Source: Flavobacteriaceae bacterium (GTDB taxonomy: Bacteria; Bacteroidota; Bacteroidia; Flavobacteriales; Flavobacteriaceae). Taken from it: a DNA stretch of 9,826 bases. The DNA is taken from assembly GCA_947377425.1 (NCBI GenBank), contig CANCFZ010000079.1:1-9826 (forward strand). The letters run 5' to 3'. The notes under the pieces were generated by a model. It had not been told where the DNA came from. It saw only the letters and a list, made by a program, of their open reading frames with translations, and searched no databases. The translations under genes were made by a program, and so were the position numbers. Below are positions 5,809-9,826 of this stretch, piece after piece (the stretch's first letter is position 1; each line of letters begins with the position of its first letter).

Positions 5809-6821
5809 TAGCTTCTAACCTTTTGTTCCCATTTCCAAGCGCTTGCCAAACTATCTTCCAAGCTTGATTGTGCTTTCCATCCCAAAATGTTGTTTGCTTT
5901 ATCAGTATTTGCGTAAGCAGAAACCACATCGCCTTCTCTTCTTCCAATAATTTGATAAGGCAATTTTTGTCCAGAAACTTTTTCAAAAGCAGTAATCACT
6001 TCCAAAACCGAACTTCCGGTTCCAGTTCCTAAATTAAAGATTTCTACTTTAGTCGCATTTTGTTTATTCAACAAACGTTGCATTGCTACAACATGCGCTT
6101 TAGCTAAATCTACAACATGAATATAATCACGAATACAAGTTCCATCAGGCGTATCGTAGTCATTTCCATTTACAGATAATTTTTCACGCAATCCCATAGC
6201 CGTTTGAGTTATATAAGGCACTAGATTTTGAGGAACTCCTAATGGTAATTCTCCAATTTCAGCACTTGGATGCGACCCAATCGGATTGAAATAACGAAGT
6301 AAAATAGAATTAATATTGGTCACTTTAGCAACATCCGTTATAATTTCTTCACCAATTTGTTTGGTATTTCCATAAGGCGACATTGCTTGTTGTATAGGCG
6401 CATCTTCTGTAATCGGCATCTTTTCGGCTTGACCGTAAACTGTACACGACGAACTAAAAATGAAATTTGCACTTGGCAATTCTTTCAATTCCTGTAAAAG
6501 ATAAACCAATGAATTTATGTTGTTTTCATAATACAACAAAGGATTTTCCACACTTTCACCTACTGCTTTTGAAGCGGCAAAGTGAATTACACCAACGACA
6601 TCATTGTGCTTTTTGAAGAAATTCTGAACCGACGCTTTATCACGCAAGTCCATTTTTTCAAAAATTGGTTTCTTTCCTGTAATATTAAAAATTCCATCCA
6701 AAACATTTTCCGATGAATTGGAAAGATTGTCTATGGCAACCACTTCAAATCCTTCATTTTGCAGTTCAACAACCGTGTGCGAACCAATAAAACCTAAACC
6801 TCCTGTTACTACTATTTTCAT
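5808..6821 (-). CDS. galE: UDP-glucose 4-epimerase
   Basis: GalE interconverts UDP-glucose and UDP-galactose (some also the N-acetylated forms) with tightly bound NAD. It is a cytosolic short-chain dehydrogenase of the extended type. The 337 residues match the family length. The NAD-binding glycine motif is GGLGFIG (7-13), with D31-N32 following the second strand (VVAIDNLSNSS). The catalytic site is S124/S125 in FSSSCTVYG and Y150-x-x-x-K154 in SPYGNTKQ. Substrate-binding motifs include RYFNPIGSHPSAEIGE (176-191), DGTCIRDYIHVVDLA (226-240) and FNLGTGTGSSVLEVI. Nothing is missing. It is the second gene of a three-gene operon, after a sugar aminotransferase, pointing to nucleotide-sugar supply for surface polysaccharide. 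A 28-bp palindrome lies 14 bases before its ATG and would form a hairpin in its leader. Confidence 0.97.
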   Translation of the reverse strand: MKIVVTGGLGFIGSHTVVELQNEGFEVVAIDNLSNSSENVLDGIFNITGKKPIFEKMDLRDKASVQNFFKKHNDVVGVIHFAASKAVGESVENPLLYYENNINSLVYLLQELKELPSANFIFSSSCTVYGQAEKMPITEDAPIQQAMSPYGNTKQIGEEIITDVAKVTNINSILLRYFNPIGSHPSAEIGELPLGVPQNLVPYITQTAMGLREKLSVNGNDYDTPDGTCIRDYIHVVDLAKAHVVAMQRLLNKQNATKVEIFNLGTGTGSSVLEVITAFEKVSGQKLPYQIIGRREGDVVSAYANTDKANNILGWKAQSSLEDSLASAWKWEQKVRS

Positions 6822-6835
6822 TTTTTTATTTTTTT

Positions 6836-6863
6836 GTACAGATGCGATTCATCGCGTCTCTAC
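6836..6863. repeat. 28-bp palindromic element, copy 1 (intergenic)
   Basis: The element begins GTACAG, ends CTCTAC and has the core ATGCGATTCATCGCGT. Its halves are nearly self-complementary: one C-C mismatch, one G-T wobble and an unpaired centre. It is identical to the copy at 9058-9085 in 26 of 28 bases. It fills most of the 38-bp gap between the aminotransferase and galE, and its CTA at 6860-6862 is the complement of the aminotransferase TAG stop codon. No T-tract follows the stem in either direction, so it does not look like a terminator. Confidence 0.85.
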
Positions 6864-7990
6864 GATAAATATTCTAAAACCGTCTCCGTTATAAATTTAA
6901 TTTGCTCATCATCCAATTCAGTGTGCATAGGTAATGCTATTACTTCTTCACACAATTGGTTAGTTACTGGGAAGTCTTCTTCTTTGTAACGAGAATCGGC
7001 ATAAGCTTTTTGACTGTGTAACGGAATTGGATAATATATTGCACAAGGAATTCCTTTTTCTTGCAAATGTGCCAATAATCCATCGCGTTTACCATTCATA
7101 ATTCGAATTACATATTGATGAAACACATGGCAATCGCAATTGTCACATATTGTTGGTGCCCATATATTTGGATTAACACTTAATGCCAAACTGTATTTTC
7201 TAGCTGCCTCTTGACGTGCTTTATTGTAGGTATCTAAATGAGGTAATTTCGCTTTCAAAACTCCAGCCTGAATACTATCCAAACGCGAGTTCACTCCTAC
7301 TACATCATGATGATATCTTTCGTACATTCCGTGATTTACAATTCCGCGTAACTTGTGCGCCAAAGCATCATCGTTTGTGAAAATAGCGCCACCATCACCA
7401 TAACATCCTAAATTTTTAGAAGGAAAAAACGATGTTGCTCCAACATGTCCAATAGTTCCAACTTTCTTTTTAGAACCATCTTTAGAGTTGTAATCTGCTC
7501 CAATTGCTTGCGCATTATCCTCAATTACATATAAATTATGCTCGGCTGCAATTTCCATAATCGCATCCATATTGGCAGCGCGACCAAACAAATGTACTGG
7601 AACAATAGCTTTCGTTCTTGGCGTAATTGCTTTGCGAATTCCGTCAAGCGAAATGTTCATATTATTCATATCTACATCCACCAAAACTGGAGTTAATTGT
7701 AACAATGCAATTACTTCAACTGTTGCGGCAAACGTAAAATCTGCGGTAATCACCTCATCACCAGGTTTCAAATCCAATCCCATCATGGCAATTTGCAACG
7801 CATCGGTTCCATTCGCACACGGAATTACGTGCTTAACACCTAAATAATCTTCTAAATCTTTTTGAAATTGATGAACCAAAGGTCCGTTTATATAAGTATT
7901 GTTTTCTAAAACTTCTTGAATTGACGCATTAACCTCGTCTTTAATTTTTTCGTATTGACCTTTCAAGTCAACCATTTGTAGTTTTTTCAT
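6860..7990 (-). CDS. DegT/DnrJ/EryC1/StrS-family sugar aminotransferase
   Basis: This is a PLP-dependent aminotransferase acting on keto sugars linked to nucleotides, for amino-sugars of surface glycans. The 376 residues have fold-type-I features: CANGTDALQIA (58-68) for cofactor phosphate, D158 and Q161 in VIEDNAQAIGA around the PLP ring, and the Schiff-base lysine K192 in SFFPSKNLGCYGDGGA. NSRLDSIQAGVL (234-245) is also typical. The exact sugar cannot be told; WbpE-like and WlbC-like enzymes are close in pattern. I start it at the ATG complementary to 7988-7990 (MKKLQMVDLKGQY). A start 11 codons upstream would sit above the probable -7 box, so its codon would not be transcribed. A cysteine/histidine cluster, C282-x2-C285-x-C287-H288-x2-H291, is unusual. 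The stop codon is supplied by the palindromic element. It is the first gene of the operon with galE and the EamA transporter, and divergent from waaA. Confidence 0.95.
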   Translation of the reverse strand: MKKLQMVDLKGQYEKIKDEVNASIQEVLENNTYINGPLVHQFQKDLEDYLGVKHVIPCANGTDALQIAMMGLDLKPGDEVITADFTFAATVEVIALLQLTPVLVDVDMNNMNISLDGIRKAITPRTKAIVPVHLFGRAANMDAIMEIAAEHNLYVIEDNAQAIGADYNSKDGSKKKVGTIGHVGATSFFPSKNLGCYGDGGAIFTNDDALAHKLRGIVNHGMYERYHHDVVGVNSRLDSIQAGVLKAKLPHLDTYNKARQEAARKYSLALSVNPNIWAPTICDNCDCHVFHQYVIRIMNGKRDGLLAHLQEKGIPCAIYYPIPLHSQKAYADSRYKEEDFPVTNQLCEEVIALPMHTELDDEQIKFITETVLEYLS

Positions 7991-8009
7991 TCTAAAAAAA
8001 TTTGAAATA

Positions 8010-8017
8010 CAAAAGTA
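8010..8017 (-). promoter_or_regulatory. Probable -7 promoter box of the aminotransferase-galE operon
   Basis: On the minus strand this reads TACTTTTG, an exact match to TAnnTTTG, followed by TATTTCAAA. The start codon at 7990 is about 20 bases downstream, so the leader would be short, roughly a dozen nucleotides. No TTG -33 element is evident. The position supports the ATG at 7990 over the longer frame beginning at 8023. Confidence 0.5.
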
Positions 8018-8072
8018 TAACATTTCTTATTATTTGGAGCGAATGGTTCGGGCTTTTTTTGGTTTCCATTTT

Positions 8073-8141
8073 CCTGCCACTTCAAGTCGCTTTGCCTTGT
8101 TTTCGCAACAAGTCAAGAGCTCCAACAATTGAAGTGGCAGG
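8073..8141. repeat. Nested inverted repeat between divergent envelope genes
   Basis: CCTGCCACTTCAA (8073-8085) is the exact complement of TTGAAGTGGCAGG (8129-8141), a 13-bp outer stem. Inside it, CTTGTT (8096-8101) and AACAAG (8107-8112) form a second, perfect 6-bp hairpin with loop TTCGC. A further pair, GGAGC (8036-8040) with GCTCC (8119-8123), could compete with it. The region is notably richer in G and C than its surroundings. It has no open frame of note. It could be a regulatory RNA structure, a small non-autonomous repeat element or a protein-binding site. Confidence 0.7.
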
Positions 8142-8202
8142 GCTAAATAACAATCGTCTTTTGTAAAATAAATTGCTTAATTTAGCCACACAAATAAACA
8201 AC

Positions 8203-9447
8203 ATGCTTTTTTTATACAATTTAATCCTTCTTTTCGCTTCACAAATCGTAAAAATTCTGGCTGTTTTCAGTCCGAAAATGAAACTATTTGTCAACGGCAG
8301 AAAAGAAGTTTTCTCAATTATGCAAAGCAAAATCAATCCAAACGACAAAACGATTTGGTTTCATGCCGCATCATTAGGCGAATACGAACAAGGTTTACCC
8401 GTTATAGAAAAAATAAAAGTTCAATATCCAAATCATAAAATAGTAGTCACGTTCTTTTCACCATCAGGTTATGAAGTTCGAAAAAATAATACCGTTGCAG
8501 ATGCCACAGTTTATTTGCCATTAGACACAAAATCAAATGCAAAAAAATTCATAAAAGCCATTAATCCAGAGCTAGTTTTCTTTATCAAATATGAATATTG
8601 GCCCAATTATTTGAATGAATTAAAAAAACTTCAAATAAAAACCTATTTAATTTCAGGGATTTTCAGAGAAAAACAAGCCTTTTTCAAATGGTATGGCGGA
8701 TTTTATAGAAACGCACTAAAAACATTTGACTACTTTTTTGTACAAAATGATAGTTCCAAAAAACTCATTCAAAGTATAGGTTTTAATAACGTTAAAGTTT
8801 CAGGCGACACACGTTTTGATAGAGTGGTTTCGATTCTAGAAAGAGATAATTCGTTAGATTTTATTGAACAATTTCAAAACAATAAAACCACAATCGTAAT
8901 TGGAAGTTCGTGGCCAAAAGATGAAAATTTATTGGTGAATTACATTAATAATGCATCGGATGATATCAAATTCATAATCGCGCCACACAACATCAAATCG
9001 GAACAAATTCAGGAATTAAAAAATTCCATTACTAAAAAAACAATTTTATTTTCCGACGTACAGACGCGATTAATCGCGTCTCTACCCGAAAACAACGTTT
9101 TCATAATCGACACCATCGGAATTTTGACAAAAATTTATTCCTATGCCGACATTGCCTACGTTGGTGGCGGATTTGGAAATCCGGGCGTTCACAATATTTT
9201 AGAACCTGCAACATTCGGCGTTCCGATTGTTATTGGACCAAATTATTCTCATTTTGCCGAAGCTACTGCATTGGTTCATCAAGAAGGTTGTATTTCAATT
9301 TCAAATCAAAATGAATTAAATGACGCGTTCAATCTATTAATAAACAACGAAGACGAACGCCACGAAAAAGGACATATTTGTTCGACTTTCGTTCAAATGA
9401 ATAAAGGCGCAACTGATATAATTTTGAAGCATATTTGTAACAATTAA
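8203..9447 (+). CDS. waaA: 3-deoxy-D-manno-octulosonic acid (Kdo) transferase
   Basis: WaaA (KdtA, glycosyltransferase family 30) transfers Kdo from CMP-Kdo to the lipid A precursor at the inner-membrane face. The 414 residues start with a hydrophobic anchor (MLFLYNLILLFASQIVKILAVF). The acceptor domain holds IWFHAASLGEYEQG, with E60 as the probable catalytic base, then YLPLDTKSN, FIKYEYWPNYLNEL and ISGIFREKQAFFKWYGGFYR. The donor domain has VSGDTRFDRV (199-208), IVIGSSWPKDE, IIAPHNIKSEQI and the CMP-Kdo signature YVGGGFGNPGVHNILEPATFGVPIVIGPNY (read in two overlapping parts around 319-348). I use the ATG at 8203; a TTG ten codons earlier would place a polar stretch before the anchor. A weak -7 box, TAATTTAG, lies at 8178-8185. 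Residues 286-295 (VQTRLIASLP) are encoded by a 28-bp palindromic repeat, a sign of insertion. The S46 peptidase gene follows after 36 bp. Confidence 0.95.
   Translation: MLFLYNLILLFASQIVKILAVFSPKMKLFVNGRKEVFSIMQSKINPNDKTIWFHAASLGEYEQGLPVIEKIKVQYPNHKIVVTFFSPSGYEVRKNNTVADATVYLPLDTKSNAKKFIKAINPELVFFIKYEYWPNYLNELKKLQIKTYLISGIFREKQAFFKWYGGFYRNALKTFDYFFVQNDSSKKLIQSIGFNNVKVSGDTRFDRVVSILERDNSLDFIEQFQNNKTTIVIGSSWPKDENLLVNYINNASDDIKFIIAPHNIKSEQIQELKNSITKKTILFSDVQTRLIASLPENNVFIIDTIGILTKIYSYADIAYVGGGFGNPGVHNILEPATFGVPIVIGPNYSHFAEATALVHQEGCISISNQNELNDAFNLLINNEDERHEKGHICSTFVQMNKGATDIILKHICNN
9058..9085. repeat. 28-bp palindromic element, copy 2 (inside waaA)
   Basis: This copy begins GTACAG, has the core ACGCGATTAATCGCGT and ends CTCTAC. 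Its two 14-base halves are complementary at 13 positions, with a single C-C mismatch at the fourth pair. It matches the intergenic copy at 6836-6863 in 26 of 28 bases. It lies wholly inside waaA and is read as codons 286-295 without breaking the frame, in a stretch between the FS strand and the conserved VFIIDTIG segment. Confidence 0.9.
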
Positions 9448-9483
9448 AATAAAACAGAAACATATTAAACTAAATTATATAAA

Positions 9484-9826
9484 ATGAAATTTTTAAGATT
9501 ATTACTATTACTATTCGTCATTCAAACCCAAGCCCAACAAGGCGGCATGTGGATTCCATCCTTATTAAAGGGAATGAACGAAACCGAAATGAAAAACTTA
9601 GGAATGAAAATTTCGGCTGAAGAAATTTATTCAGTTAATCATTCAAGTTTGAAAGATGCTGTTCCACAATTTGATGGAGGTTGCACAGCCGAAGTGATTT
9701 CCGATAAAGGATTAATCTTAACCAATCACCACTGCGGATTTGATGCTATTCAAAACCATTCAACTGTGGAGCACGATTACCTTCGCGATGGTTTTTGGGC
9801 TTACAAAATGGAAGACGAATTAGCCA
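9484..9826 (+). CDS. S46-family dipeptidyl-peptidase, N-terminal part (cut by window edge)
   Basis: The visible 114 residues begin with a signal peptide (MKFLRLLLLLFVIQTQAQ) and then GGMWIPSLL, the hallmark start of mature S46 peptidases (DPP7/DPP11 of Porphyromonas, DAP BII). GGCTAEVISDKGLILTNHHC (65-84) holds the trypsin-like catalytic histidine, H83, just before C84. This is followed by GFDAIQNHSTVEHDYLRDGFWA, the family's second signature. These periplasmic enzymes remove dipeptides from peptide N-termini and feed peptide uptake. The Asp and Ser of the triad and the residue that separates Asp/Glu-specific (DPP11) from hydrophobic-specific (DPP7) members lie beyond the edge, so the specificity is open. 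The gene begins 36 bp after waaA on the same strand and could be cotranscribed; no terminator is seen between them. Confidence 0.95.
   Translation, partial: MKFLRLLLLLFVIQTQAQQGGMWIPSLLKGMNETEMKNLGMKISAEEIYSVNHSSLKDAVPQFDGGCTAEVISDKGLILTNHHCGFDAIQNHSTVEHDYLRDGFWAYKMEDELA

Noticed and set aside
7991..8023. Longer N-terminus for the sugar aminotransferase starting at 8023
   Set aside because: The added residues are not aminotransferase-like and their codons overlap the probable -7 box, so the ATG at 7990 is preferred.
8038..8060. GAA/TTC hairpin followed by GGGCTTTTTTT resembling a plus-strand terminator
   Set aside because: No plus-strand gene ends upstream and the stem is short with a bulge. 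It may be part of the structured element instead.
8173..8202. Earlier TTG start for waaA
   Set aside because: It would put ten polar residues before the hydrophobic membrane anchor; the ATG at 8203 begins directly with the anchor.

Overview
The window looks like chromosomal DNA of a Flavobacterium-like member of the Bacteroidetes. The DNA is AT-rich and Shine-Dalgarno sequences are scarce. Several start sites are preceded by the Bacteroidetes-type -7 box TAnnTTTG. The proteins themselves read as flavobacterial: lipoproteins with K(D/E)(D/E) just after the lipid cysteine, a serine peptidase of family S46, and a single-domain Kdo transferase. It is mostly core metabolism and envelope biology. 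I see no prophage, IS transposase, CRISPR array, rRNA or tRNA.

Layout. At the left edge (1-343, minus) is the N-terminal part of a lipoprotein with a beta-sandwich-like domain. A gene-poor stretch (344-915) follows, holding a 42-bp tandem repeat of about 3.8 copies. Next come plus-strand genes: a pirin-family bicupin (916-1632), an NAD(P)H-dependent FMN reductase-like flavoprotein (1722-2249), fabD (2325-3197), a YihY/BrkB-type membrane protein (3204-4181) and two small, highly charged lipoproteins (4217-4477 and 4579-4827). The second lipoprotein is preceded by an almost perfect sigma-54 promoter. A bidirectional terminator at 4836-4865 separates this group from a convergent minus-strand operon.

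That operon reads, from right to left: DegT/DnrJ/EryC1/StrS sugar aminotransferase (7990-6860), galE (6821-5808) and an EamA-type DMT transporter (5774-4869). Divergent from it, across a structured 212-bp intergenic region, is waaA (8203-9447). It is followed by the start of an S46 dipeptidyl-peptidase gene (9484 to the right edge).

Together the right half serves surface glycan and lipid A assembly: nucleotide-sugar epimerisation, sugar transamination and Kdo transfer. The left half couples fatty-acid initiation (FabD) with envelope proteins and two probable stress or redox proteins. The most unusual signals are not genes. One is a 28-bp near-perfect palindrome present twice, once between two genes where it supplies a stop codon and once translated in frame inside waaA. 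The others are the sigma-54 promoter, the 42-bp repeat whose period is exactly 14 codons, and a nested inverted repeat between the divergent envelope genes. I did not find a convincing new multi-gene system.
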